From NCBI RefSeq assembly GCF_029590555.1, contig NZ_CP081002.1:248001-312000 (forward strand): a DNA stretch of 64,000 nt. Reading direction: 5' to 3'. A program made the translations under genes and the position numbers. Every line of letters begins with the position of its first letter. The first letter of the stretch is position 1. The DNA is from Sphingobium sp. V4 (lineage in GTDB: Bacteria > Pseudomonadota > Alphaproteobacteria > Sphingomonadales > Sphingomonadaceae). Below the pieces are notes generated by a model, which saw only the letters and a program-made list of their open reading frames with translations, did no database searches and was not told where the DNA came from. This document shows positions 1-8,604 of the stretch, piece by piece.

Positions 1-251
1 TCGTTTTCCATGGCTGCCTCCAGAGCGCGGACGCGGTCGGCGACGCAGTCTATGGCAAGCTGGGTTATAATGAATGGGCGGATAGCAACGGCATCATCAT
101 CCTCTATCCGCAGGTCGACAAGAGCAGCATTCCCTTCAATCCGCAGGGGTGCTGGGACTGGTGGGGCTATAGTGGGCTGAACTTCCAGACGAAGGGCGGC
201 GCGCAGCTTTCGGCGGTCCACGCCATGGTCCAGCAACTGGTCAGCCAATAG
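1..251 (+). CDS. PHB depolymerase-family esterase, C-terminal fragment
   Basis: Reading frame open from the window edge (first whole codon at base 3) to TAG at 249-251, about 83 residues. It carries the motif HGCLQS and, further on, NPQGCWDWWGY. Both are typical of extracellular poly(3-hydroxybutyrate) depolymerases and related esterases, where the HGC histidine forms the oxyanion hole. In the common type 1 catalytic domain this motif lies before the lipase-box serine. Here it is close to the C-terminus with no serine after it, which fits the circularly permuted type 2 domain. The catalytic Ser, Asp and His would lie upstream, outside the window. Probably secreted. Substrate (PHB, short polyester or another ester) cannot be told from this fragment. 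Confidence 0.75.
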   Translation, partial: VFHGCLQSADAVGDAVYGKLGYNEWADSNGIIILYPQVDKSSIPFNPQGCWDWWGYSGLNFQTKGGAQLSAVHAMVQQLVSQ

Positions 252-272
252 CATCCGCGACATTGGCCGACG

Positions 273-315
273 AAAAAGGGGGTGGAGAGGCCTATTGCTC
301 CTCCACCCCCTTGTC
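273..315. terminator. Bidirectional hairpin terminator
   Basis: A 12-bp perfect stem (AAGGGGGTGGAG at 276-287 with CTCCACCCCCTT at 301-312) closes a 13-base loop between two convergent genes. Read on the minus strand the stem is followed by a run of T, so it should end the TonB receptor transcript; it may also stop the esterase transcript on the plus strand. Confidence 0.8.
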
Positions 316-327
316 CTTTGCCTCGCT

Positions 328-3204
328 TCAGTTGGTCTTGAAGCGCACGCCCACGCGGAAGGCGCGACCCAACAGGTCGCTGAAGGTCGAATTGGCCGAC
401 AGGCCGCTTTCTGGCAGCAGGATCGGATCCTTGTCGAACAGGTTGGTGATGTTGAAGAACAACTGACCGTCGGACCCGCCAACCTTGATCTTCGCGGTGA
501 AGTTGAGGTCGGTGTAGAATGTACCGTCGATATGGTTGCTGTTGATCGTCGGATTGGCCGCGGTGCTGGTCGGGCAGGCCGACGTGCAGACGACATAGGT
601 GTTGTTGTAGGTCCCCGAACTGACGCCGCGCCCGACCGCGGTGATCGAGTAGCTCGGCGTGTCGAAGGTCGCCGACAGGCGGAAGATCCACTCCGGCGTG
701 CCGCTGGTCTGCCCGCTATTCTGGCCGACCGTGTCGACCGCCACAGACACGCCGTTGTCGACGAGGTTTTCCAGATAGTTGGTCGCGGTGCCGCGCAAGG
801 TCAGGTTGCTGGAACTGCTGTTGAATATCTGGTCGAGCGGGACGCGGTAGCTGGCTTCATAGTCGATGCCGCGCACCTTGACCTTGGCGAAGTTGAAGGG
901 GCTGGCCGAAACGAAATAGTCGCGCACGCCATCCGGATCGGGGACGATGGCATCGCAGAAGGATTGCAGTCCTTCGGTGCAGCGGCGGGCGATGTCGTCG
1001 GCGAAGAACTGGCTGATCGCATCTGACACCTTGGTGCGGAACCAGTCGACCGAAAAGGAGAATCCCGGCAGGAAGCGGGGTTGCAGCACGGCGCCGAGCG
1101 TCAGCGTATCGGCCTTTTCCGGCTTCAGCGCCAGATTTCCGGTAGTCAGTTCGCGGAAGGTCGCGCCGGCATATTGGCCATAAGCCGACCCGGTGCTGAA
1201 TGTGTTGGTGCGCGACGTGCCCGACTGGAACAGTTCGTTGAGGTTGGGCGCGCGAATGTCGCGTGAGCGGGTGCCGCGCAGGCGAATGTCGTCGATCGGC
1301 TGCCAGGTCAGGCCGGCCTTCCAGGTCGTCACCGTGCCGGAGGTGGAATAATCGGTCATGCGCGCCGCGCCGTTGAATTCCGCGCCCAGGCCCAGGGGCA
1401 CGACCGTTTCCAGATAGGCTTCCTTGACATTGTAGCTGCCGAAGGTGGGACGGAAATTGCCGACCGACCAGCCGCTCTGATATTCGATCGGGACATAGCC
1501 CGAAACCTCTTCCTTGCGATATTCGCCGCCCACTGCGACGCTGACATCGCCGGCCCAGGTGGCAAAGGGCGTCATGGACAGGTTGACGCCCGCCACCGTC
1601 TGCTTGAACCGTTGGTCGCGATAGGGATCGCCCAGCACCCATTCGACCGCCGCCGGATTCGCGACGCCGACGCCGAGGCGGTTCAGCGGAATGCAGCCAT
1701 TGGTCGGGCTGGTCAGGGTGGACCGGCAGACGATCGTGCCCGCCGCCACGCCCAGCGCATTGCCCGCCGGGGCGAACACGGCGTCGGTCGCCAGGGCCAG
1801 GCGCGACGTGTTCATGATGTCGCGCAGCAGTTCATGCGTGTCGGTCTGGCCATATTGGGCATAGGCATCCCATATCGCCTTGTTGCCGAACATCTGGAAT
1901 TCACCGCCCGCACCGATGGTGTAGCGCTGCACCTCGCGGCTGCTGTTGTTCTTGCGATAGGGCATATCGGCTGCCGACGTGCCCAGCGTGACGTTCGTCA
2001 CGCCCGCCAGCGCGGCGCTGCCCAGCGCCTGGATCAGATAGGCATTGTCGGCGGTCAGGGTGAAGGTCGCCGCCTGCGGCCCGGAATTGAACAGCGTCTT
2101 GTTCCAGTTGTAGGACGCTTCGCCATAGACCCCGATCCAGTCGGCCAGTTCGTAGCTGAGGCGGCCATAGACGCCGCGCCGATCGTCCGTGGCATCGAGG
2201 CCGATGCGACGCGATGTGTCGTTGATCGCCCAGTCGCCGCCGACCGTCTGCGAACTGTCGGTCAGCGAACCGAACTGATATTGCCGCGCGACGCCGCCTT
2301 GGTCGAAATAGGTGCCGCGCAGCGCTGTCGATCCGCCGACCTGCGAGCGGATGATGCTGCCGGGCGTGGCGTTCCATGTGCCCGCGCCGCGAACCACCAG
2401 ATTGGCCGGGCCGCCAGCGGCAATGGCGGCTGCGGTATTCGCCACGGTCCGATACCCTAGCTGGTTCCAGTCGCGATCCACTTCGAAAATGCCGTCGCGA
2501 TGGGCATATTCGCCAGCCAGAAGGATGCGGCCGCGCCCGCCGGCGAAGCTCTTGCCCACCGCGCCGGAGAAGCTGTAGTTGAAGCCGTCACCCTTGTCGG
2601 TGATGCCGCTGTCGGCCTCCACCTTGAGGCCTTCGAACGTCTTGTCGAGCACATAGTTGACGACGCCGGCGACGGCGTCGGAGCCATAGGCGGCCGAAGC
2701 GCCGCCGGTCACGATCTCGACGCTCTTCACCAGCGACTGGGGGAAGGTGTTGATATCGACCAGCCCGGTGATGGTCGATCCGACCGAGCGGCGGCCGTCG
2801 AGCAGCACGAGCGTACGCACCTCACCCAGATTGCGAAGGTTCATCGTGTTGACGCCCGCCAGACCCGAACTGATCGCGAGCCGTGAGTTGGACGGACGGG
2901 TGCTGCCCGCCAGCGCCGGGATCTGATTGACAAAGTCGGCGATATTATTGGTCGGCGACTGGTTCTCTATGTCCTCCTGCGTCATGACTGTCAGAGGGGT
3001 AGGAGACTGGAAGCCGTTGCGGATGATGCGAGTGCCGGTGACGACGATCTGGCTGTCGGGCGCATCCGCTTCGACGCCCTGCTGCGGGGCGGCCGAATCC
3101 TGCGCCAGGGCGGGCGCGCCATGGACCAGAGCCAGCGCGGTCATCGCCAGACCAAGGCCGTGCGAGCGGCCGAACGACCGACGAATTCGCCTGAAATCAC
3201 GCAT
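328..3204 (-). CDS. TonB-dependent outer-membrane receptor (candidate amino-sugar/muropeptide importer)
   Basis: About 958 residues. A longer frame starts at 3252, but ATG 3204 has an AGGGGG Shine-Dalgarno about 8 bases upstream and directly precedes a signal peptide ending PALA-Q. The plug domain carries the landmark GGASAAYGSDAVAGVVN. The protein ends in a beta-barrel with a C-terminal aromatic-containing strand (AFRVGVRFKTN). TonB receptors of this large family import siderophores, vitamins or saccharides across the outer membrane. The substrate is not visible in the sequence. Its promoter region carries ATTTGGTATT, the half-site also found in the murQ/nagB divergent promoter, so an amino-sugar or muropeptide ligand is inferred. 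Monocistronic, divergent from the acylase gene. Confidence 0.85.
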   Translation of the reverse strand: MRDFRRIRRSFGRSHGLGLAMTALALVHGAPALAQDSAAPQQGVEADAPDSQIVVTGTRIIRNGFQSPTPLTVMTQEDIENQSPTNNIADFVNQIPALAGSTRPSNSRLAISSGLAGVNTMNLRNLGEVRTLVLLDGRRSVGSTITGLVDINTFPQSLVKSVEIVTGGASAAYGSDAVAGVVNYVLDKTFEGLKVEADSGITDKGDGFNYSFSGAVGKSFAGGRGRILLAGEYAHRDGIFEVDRDWNQLGYRTVANTAAAIAAGGPANLVVRGAGTWNATPGSIIRSQVGGSTALRGTYFDQGGVARQYQFGSLTDSSQTVGGDWAINDTSRRIGLDATDDRRGVYGRLSYELADWIGVYGEASYNWNKTLFNSGPQAATFTLTADNAYLIQALGSAALAGVTNVTLGTSAADMPYRKNNSSREVQRYTIGAGGEFQMFGNKAIWDAYAQYGQTDTHELLRDIMNTSRLALATDAVFAPAGNALGVAAGTIVCRSTLTSPTNGCIPLNRLGVGVANPAAVEWVLGDPYRDQRFKQTVAGVNLSMTPFATWAGDVSVAVGGEYRKEEVSGYVPIEYQSGWSVGNFRPTFGSYNVKEAYLETVVPLGLGAEFNGAARMTDYSTSGTVTTWKAGLTWQPIDDIRLRGTRSRDIRAPNLNELFQSGTSRTNTFSTGSAYGQYAGATFRELTTGNLALKPEKADTLTLGAVLQPRFLPGFSFSVDWFRTKVSDAISQFFADDIARRCTEGLQSFCDAIVPDPDGVRDYFVSASPFNFAKVKVRGIDYEASYRVPLDQIFNSSSSNLTLRGTATNYLENLVDNGVSVAVDTVGQNSGQTSGTPEWIFRLSATFDTPSYSITAVGRGVSSGTYNNTYVVCTSACPTSTAANPTINSNHIDGTFYTDLNFTAKIKVGGSDGQLFFNITNLFDKDPILLPESGLSANSTFSDLLGRAFRVGVRFKTN

Positions 3205-3612
3205 GTACAGAACCCCCTTGTCACGGGACAGGGCTGCGCGCAGTGATTGCACGCGCGGCGTCAGAGCGCCGATCTGGCCCGACCCTTCCCTTCACCACAT
3301 GACCGCAGGGCGGGCTCAAGCCTTCTGCCGATCCCCGCCCTGCCGTCATCACGATCCCCGCCGCGCCCCTCACTTGACGGGGGCAGACGCCGGTTCCATG
3401 ACGGGGAGGTTACAGGGTGGTCGCGGCTGGTCAATAGATTTGGTATTACTTTGATCGTATAAAGGTATAGCCTGAGGGAATGGCGGCGAACCGCAACGGC
3501 CATCACGCTGGTTGATAGCTTGCAGTTATGGGCGCTGGGCGGCTTGCTATATGTGCGGCCGGCCATCCTGCGATAATCGTCGCATAACAATCCCCTAGTC
3601 AAGGAGGCTGAG
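3205..3612. promoter_or_regulatory. Divergent promoter region with GntR-like half-site
   Basis: 408 bases with no credible gene. It must hold promoters for the leftward TonB receptor and the rightward acylase. ATTTGGTATT at 3438-3447 is identical to 11890-11899 in the murQ/nagB region. A perfect AAGGAGG Shine-Dalgarno at 3601-3607 serves the acylase. No clear hairpin seen. Confidence 0.45.
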
Positions 3613-5994
3613 TTGATTCAGCGTCGAGCGTTTCTTCTGGCCTCCGTGGCCGCCCTGGCCCTGCCGGGCAAGGTGATGGCGAAGTCGCTGGTAAAGGGCG
3701 GCAAGGCCTCGCAGCTCAGGGCGAAAGGGGCGAGGGCGCCGATCGAGATCATCGAGGACGAGCTGGGCGTGCCCCATGTGCGGGCACGGTCGCCGCATGA
3801 CGCCTATTTCGGGCAAGGCTATCTGGTGGCGCGCGACCGGCTGTTCCAGATCGACATGGAGTATCGCCGCGACATGGGGCGCATGGCCGAAGCCTTCGGC
3901 CCACGTTTCGTGGCGGCGGACAAGGCGGCGCGGCTGTTCCTCTATCGCGGCGACATTGACGCGGAACTGGCGGCATTGCCGCCCGGCGTGCTGGACTGTG
4001 CAAAGGGCTATGTCGCCGGCGTGAATGCGCGGATCTCCGAACTGGCGGCCGATCCGACGCAACTGCCGCTCGAATATGGGATATTGAACCTTCAGCCGCT
4101 GCGCTGGGACGTGCGCGACCTGGTGCGCAACAGGGGCATCGGCATGGGCGATGCCGATGATGAGGTGCGCCGCGCGCAGATGCAGGCGCTAGGGCTGCTG
4201 GATGCGGATCAGTTGATGGCGCCGCTGCGCCCGGCCTGGTCATTCACCGTGCCGGAGGGGCTGGACTGCGCTGCGGTGAGCGATGCGGATTTGGGAATAT
4301 TGGACCCATCGGCGCGGCCCGTGCCCTTTGACGCCATCCAGGAGGCATCGCTCGATCGTGCCGAGCGCCGCGCCGATCGTTTTGCCCAGGGCAGCAATGC
4401 CTGGACGATCGCGCCGTCCCGCAGCGCGACCGGGCGACCGATCCTTGCCAACGATCCGCATCTGGGCATCGGCGGATTCAGTCCCCGCCACATGGTCCAT
4501 CTGACCGCGCCGGGGCTGGACGTGATCGGTGCGGGGGCACCCGGCCTGCCGGGCATCATGCAGGGGCACACGGATCGCTTCGCCTTCGGCCGGACCAATT
4601 TCCACATCGACCAGACAGACCTGTTCATCCTGCGCACCGACGAGGACGATCCGGAGCGATACTGGCACAAGGGGCGATGGAGGCGGTTCGAGACGTTCGA
4701 GGACGAGATTGCGGTCAAGGACGGGCCGGCGCAGCGCGTGAGCTTGCGTTATGCACAGGGGCGGCCAATCGTGGCGCAGGACGCAGCGCGCCAGCGGGCC
4801 AGCGCATTCGCCACGGTCAGCATGTTGCCCGGCGCCAACATGCGCTTCGCGATCATCGCGATCAACCTGGCGAGGGACTGGACGTCGCTGCGGCAGGCGT
4901 TCAAAATCCATGTGTCGCCGACCAATTTCCATTATGCCGATGTGGACGGCAATACCGGGTGGCAGACGATCGGCTTCACCCCCCGGCGGCCCCGGCATGA
5001 CGGGCTGTTCCCGGCGCCGGGCGACGGCGATTTCGACTGGACGGGCATCATGCCGGTCGAGGAGATGCCCCATGTATACAACCCCAAGGAAGGCTGGTTC
5101 GCGTCGGCCAACCAGTTGAACATCCCTCCCGACTATCCCCACGCCAGCAACGTCATCAGCTTCGACTGGAGCGACCCCTTCCGCTACGACCGCATTTCCG
5201 ACGTGCTGCGCAGCCAGCCCAGGCATCGCATCGAGGACAGCATCGCGCTCCAGCATGATGTTCGGTCGCTTCCGGCGCGCGCGCTCGTGAAGCTGATCCC
5301 GGACAAGCTGCTGCCGGAGGCCGCTCCGGCCGCAGCGATGCTCAAGCGCTGGGATTGCGGGCTGGAGGCCGACAGCGCGGCAGCCCTGCTTTATGAAATG
5401 GTGATGCCGGAATTGCAGGCGGGCTTCCGCGATCTCGTCGTGCCCGCCGCCGCGCGAGAGTTCATACCGTCGGTCAACCTGTTCGAGATGCTGCGTATTC
5501 TCGCGACACCGGACAAGCGCCTCGGTCCGGTGCCGAATCTGGCGCGCGACGCGCTGATCGAGCGGTCGCTGGTGGCGGGTTGGAACAAGGCGCTGGAGCA
5601 GGGCGGTCCCGATCCGGCGCAATGGCGCTGGGGCGACCTGCACCGGGTCACGATCGCCCATCCGCTCTCGTCGCTGCCGGGGATCGGTGCGGCCTTCCCC
5701 AAAATCGACGGCGGCCGGTCGGGCGGCGACGGTTATACGCCGATGGCGCGTGGGTTCAATGGGAAGCGGGGCTATCAGGTGTCGCACGGTGCCAGCTATC
5801 TGCTGGTGGCGGATGTCGGCGCGTGGGACAATAGCCGCTTCCTGCTGCTGCCCGGCCAGTCGGGCGACCCTCGCTCGGCGCGCTATCGCGACTTCTATCC
5901 GCGCTGGGTGGCGGGCGAGATGCAGCCGCTCTGGTTCAGCCGGGAGGCGGTGGATCGACACGCGGCCGGGCGGATGGAGATTGTGCCGGCGTGA
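3613..5994 (+). CDS. Penicillin acylase family protein (Ntn-hydrolase, S45)
   Basis: 793 residues, starting at TTG 3613, which lies 5 bases after AAGGAGG. The N-terminus (IQRRAFLLASVAALALP...VMA) is a signal peptide with a twin-arginine look, so export to the periplasm is expected. The precursor would self-cleave before Ser261 in GSNAW, giving an alpha chain (roughly 25-260) and a beta chain whose N-terminal serine is the nucleophile. NDPHL about 25 residues on and LQHDVRS further along are family landmarks. The family hydrolyses amide bonds of penicillins, acyl-homoserine lactones or other N-acyl substrates; the substrate here is not determined. It lies convergent to dacB with stops 11 bases apart. 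The peptidoglycan-related neighbours make an N-acyl or cell-wall-related substrate possible, but this is only context. Confidence 0.85.
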   Translation: MIQRRAFLLASVAALALPGKVMAKSLVKGGKASQLRAKGARAPIEIIEDELGVPHVRARSPHDAYFGQGYLVARDRLFQIDMEYRRDMGRMAEAFGPRFVAADKAARLFLYRGDIDAELAALPPGVLDCAKGYVAGVNARISELAADPTQLPLEYGILNLQPLRWDVRDLVRNRGIGMGDADDEVRRAQMQALGLLDADQLMAPLRPAWSFTVPEGLDCAAVSDADLGILDPSARPVPFDAIQEASLDRAERRADRFAQGSNAWTIAPSRSATGRPILANDPHLGIGGFSPRHMVHLTAPGLDVIGAGAPGLPGIMQGHTDRFAFGRTNFHIDQTDLFILRTDEDDPERYWHKGRWRRFETFEDEIAVKDGPAQRVSLRYAQGRPIVAQDAARQRASAFATVSMLPGANMRFAIIAINLARDWTSLRQAFKIHVSPTNFHYADVDGNTGWQTIGFTPRRPRHDGLFPAPGDGDFDWTGIMPVEEMPHVYNPKEGWFASANQLNIPPDYPHASNVISFDWSDPFRYDRISDVLRSQPRHRIEDSIALQHDVRSLPARALVKLIPDKLLPEAAPAAAMLKRWDCGLEADSAAALLYEMVMPELQAGFRDLVVPAAAREFIPSVNLFEMLRILATPDKRLGPVPNLARDALIERSLVAGWNKALEQGGPDPAQWRWGDLHRVTIAHPLSSLPGIGAAFPKIDGGRSGGDGYTPMARGFNGKRGYQVSHGASYLLVADVGAWDNSRFLLLPGQSGDPRSARYRDFYPRWVAGEMQPLWFSREAVDRHAAGRMEIVPA

Positions 5995-6005
5995 TCTGAC
6001 GAGGG

Positions 6006-7448
6006 TCAGAACGCCCCGGCAATCTCCACCAATATGCGGTCGACGGCGTCGCTGGCCTGCGCATCGGTGCCGTCGGGCATGTCGTTCGCGAGCGCGGAAA
6101 AGACCAGCGTCCGGCCGCTTTTCGTCACCAGATAGCCCGACAGTGCGCGTGACGCGTTGAGCGAGCCGGTCTTGGCGAACAGCCTGCCTTCCAGCGTCGT
6201 ACCCTTGAACCGGTTACGCAACGTCCCGTCCTGCCCGGCTATGGGCAGCGTCTCGCGCCAGGCCATGCCCCAGGGTTGACGCGCAATCCATGCCAGCAAG
6301 GTAACGGCGGCGCGCGGGGTCATACGGTTGTAGGAGGACATCCCCGAGCCGTCGGCGAAGCTGTAGCTGCCTTCGGTCAGGCCCGCCTGCGCCATCAGCC
6401 GGTGCAGCGCAGCCTGTCCATCAGAGATCGAGCCGCTGCCCGTCGCGCGCGACACACGGCGCAGCATCAACTCGGCGTGCAGATTCTGGCTCTGCTTGTT
6501 GATGATACGCATGTCGTCGGCCAGCGGCAGGGCGGGAAGCTGGGCCACCATATCCGGTGCGGGCGGCCGGGCAGCGGGCGCGCCCTTGCGGATCGTCGGG
6601 TCATCGGCAGGCGCAAGCGGGCGATGGCGGGTCTGGATATCGCCGTCGACGCGCACGCCGCGGGCACGGAGCAGTTCGCTCAGGCGCCAGGCGGCATGAT
6701 GCGCGGGATCGTCGACACCGAAATGGAGCGAAACGGGCTGCGCCTCCGCACCGATCGTGCCGGTCAGACGCAGGAGGCGGCTGTTGGGCGCGCGGTCGGC
6801 GACGATCGCCGCGACCTTGCCTGGGACGGTCGTGATGCGATTGTCGATCGCATAATAAGTGGACGCCTTAATCGCCGGACGAGCGCCGATTGCACCGGGG
6901 ATCACTGTGGCGGCTAATTCATTGTCGTCCAGCGTGAGCGCGGAAATGCCGGTGCCATAACGCGACTGGATATTGTTCCAGCTCATTCCCGGTCCCCAAC
7001 GCTCATCGGGAAACCAGCTGTCGTCGCCTACGATGTGGCGGACTTGCCGGATTTTTGCGGCGATCGCATCGGCGAGCGTCTGGAGGCAGTCGCTCGCGCA
7101 ATCCTCCGCGCTGGACAGGCGTGCGTCCCCGCGACCTTCCAGGATGAGATCGCCCTGCTCGATGCGGACGCCTGTCCCCTGCGCGGCTCGGTCCAGCGCC
7201 GGGAGATCCGCATAGGCCGCTGCGGTGGTGAACATCTTGGTGTTGGATGCGGGAATGAAACGCTGGTCCGGCGCGATCGCGATGATCGGCTCTCCCTCCA
7301 GCGTGGCGACCAGCAGGCCGTATCGGGCGCCGGCCGGACCCTGGGCCAATTGCCGTTCGATCCGGACCTGTAGCGGCGGCGCAGCTTCCTGCGCGGCGAC
7401 ACCGGTCAGGGGAAGGACGAGAGCGAGCAGGGGGAAGGCAAGGCGCAT
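6006..7448 (-). CDS. dacB: D-alanyl-D-alanine carboxypeptidase/endopeptidase, PBP4 type
   Basis: 480 residues from ATG 7448, chosen over an upstream frame start at 7547 because a clean signal peptide (MRLAFPLLALVLPLTGVAAQ) begins here. The three penicillin-binding motifs are present: SNTK (SxxK), SYN (SxN) within SGMSSYNRM, and KTG in FAKTGSLNASR. The large insertion between SxxK and SxN is typical of peptidase family S13. It would cleave D-Ala-D-Ala ends and D-Ala-mDAP cross-links in the periplasm. It follows the murQ-to-hydrolase operon in the same direction after 130 bases, so it could be read through from it or have its own promoter. Released peptides and muropeptides would feed the neighbouring scavenging genes. 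Confidence 0.92.
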   Translation of the reverse strand: MRLAFPLLALVLPLTGVAAQEAAPPLQVRIERQLAQGPAGARYGLLVATLEGEPIIAIAPDQRFIPASNTKMFTTAAAYADLPALDRAAQGTGVRIEQGDLILEGRGDARLSSAEDCASDCLQTLADAIAAKIRQVRHIVGDDSWFPDERWGPGMSWNNIQSRYGTGISALTLDDNELAATVIPGAIGARPAIKASTYYAIDNRITTVPGKVAAIVADRAPNSRLLRLTGTIGAEAQPVSLHFGVDDPAHHAAWRLSELLRARGVRVDGDIQTRHRPLAPADDPTIRKGAPAARPPAPDMVAQLPALPLADDMRIINKQSQNLHAELMLRRVSRATGSGSISDGQAALHRLMAQAGLTEGSYSFADGSGMSSYNRMTPRAAVTLLAWIARQPWGMAWRETLPIAGQDGTLRNRFKGTTLEGRLFAKTGSLNASRALSGYLVTKSGRTLVFSALANDMPDGTDAQASDAVDRILVEIAGAF

Positions 7449-7578
7449 GAGGCGGACTATAGACCGCAACCAGACCGGTGAAACAGAGGCACGAAGGCCG
7501 CAACCCATAACCTGCGGCAATAAGGTGGAGAGGGGGCTTGGCGACAAATTGGCGCAGTTTCGCGCGCTTACATCCCCT

Positions 7579-8598
7579 TCACTGCGCCTCCCAAGCCCGG
7601 ATCAGCGCGTCGCCCACCGCCGGGCGGAGGGCGAAGATGCCGCTATCGGCGTGGCGGGTGGGGTGGACGCGGTTGGTGAGCAGGGTCCAGGCGAGACCGC
7701 GTTCGAAATCGATCCAGAGGCCCGTGCCGGTAAAGCCGGTGTGGCCGATGGTTTCGGCTGAGCAGGCGTCGCCCCCCGACCAGCCGTCGAATGCCCGCTC
7801 CCAGCCACAGGTGCGGTGCCCTTCCTGCGCCGTCCGGGCCTCCGCCAGCATCGCTGGGGACAGGATCGATCCGTCGACCATCGCCCGGGCAAAGCCGAGT
7901 ACGCCATCGACCGTGCCGAACAGCCCGGCGTGGCCCGGTGCCCCGCCGAGCGCGAACGCGTTTTCGTCATGCACCTCGCCCTTCAGCACCCGGCCGCGCC
8001 AGCTGCACGCTTCGGTTGCGACGGCGGGGCCGGGGGGCGGCCCGTAGGACAGGCCTTCACCCAGCGGCCATGCGGAAAGCGGCGCGCCAGTGATGCGCTC
8101 GATCGCGATGCCGAGCAGGATGAAGTTGATGTCGGAATAGACCGGCGGGCCATGGCGCCATTCCCGTTGCAGGACGAAGGCACGCAGCCGGGCGGGATCG
8201 TCGCCATAGGTGTAGATGGGCTCGACCGCCGGCAGGAAGCTGCGGTGGGCAAGGCAATCGCGGAAGGTCAGTCTGCGTTCCGCGGCGTTCGCCACATCAT
8301 ATTGGCGCAGGTCAGGGATGGCATCGGTCAGCGGCCGGTCAAGGTTGAGCCGGCCCTGCTCCGCCAGGTGCAGGATCATGGTGGTGGTGGCGATCACCTT
8401 CGACACGGAGGCAAGGTCGAACCAGTGGTCGCGGGTCAATGGCTCCCGGTCCGGCACGATCGCCGCCGCTCCGGCGAAGCGGACGGCGCTGCGGCCATCG
8501 ATGCTTACCACGCCCAGCGTCGCGCCGGGGATGCGGCCGCTGTTCACGGCGGCTGCGGCCGGGGCGAAGGCGGCTTCGCAGATTTGCTCGATCATCAT
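7579..8598 (-). CDS. Beta-lactamase-family serine hydrolase (AmiE/YfeW-like, muropeptide processing)
   Basis: 339 residues. Contains SVSK (SxxK) near residue 65 and YSD (YxN-like) in VYSDINFILLG, with a distal HTGFTGTG taking the place of the KTG element; this is the class C beta-lactamase/DD-peptidase fold. No signal peptide is visible, so a cytoplasmic location is inferred. It is the last gene of the murQ operon, 6 bases after the AmpG-like carrier. Relatives occupy the same place in other MurNAc operons: YfeW in E. coli (a DD-carboxypeptidase), and AmiE in Bacillus subtilis, a beta-lactamase-fold N-acetylmuramyl-L-alanine amidase. A cytoplasmic amidase freeing MurNAc from imported muropeptides fits best here. 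Start may be either of two tandem ATGs (8598 or 8595). Confidence 0.8.
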   Translation of the reverse strand: MMIEQICEAAFAPAAAAVNSGRIPGATLGVVSIDGRSAVRFAGAAAIVPDREPLTRDHWFDLASVSKVIATTTMILHLAEQGRLNLDRPLTDAIPDLRQYDVANAAERRLTFRDCLAHRSFLPAVEPIYTYGDDPARLRAFVLQREWRHGPPVYSDINFILLGIAIERITGAPLSAWPLGEGLSYGPPPGPAVATEACSWRGRVLKGEVHDENAFALGGAPGHAGLFGTVDGVLGFARAMVDGSILSPAMLAEARTAQEGHRTCGWERAFDGWSGGDACSAETIGHTGFTGTGLWIDFERGLAWTLLTNRVHPTRHADSGIFALRPAVGDALIRAWEAQ

Positions 8599-8604
8599 TG
8601 GCCT

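Noticed and set aside
5995..6008. TCTGAC...GTCAGA hairpin between acylase and dacB as terminator
   Set aside because: Six-base stem, no T tract; too weak to call.
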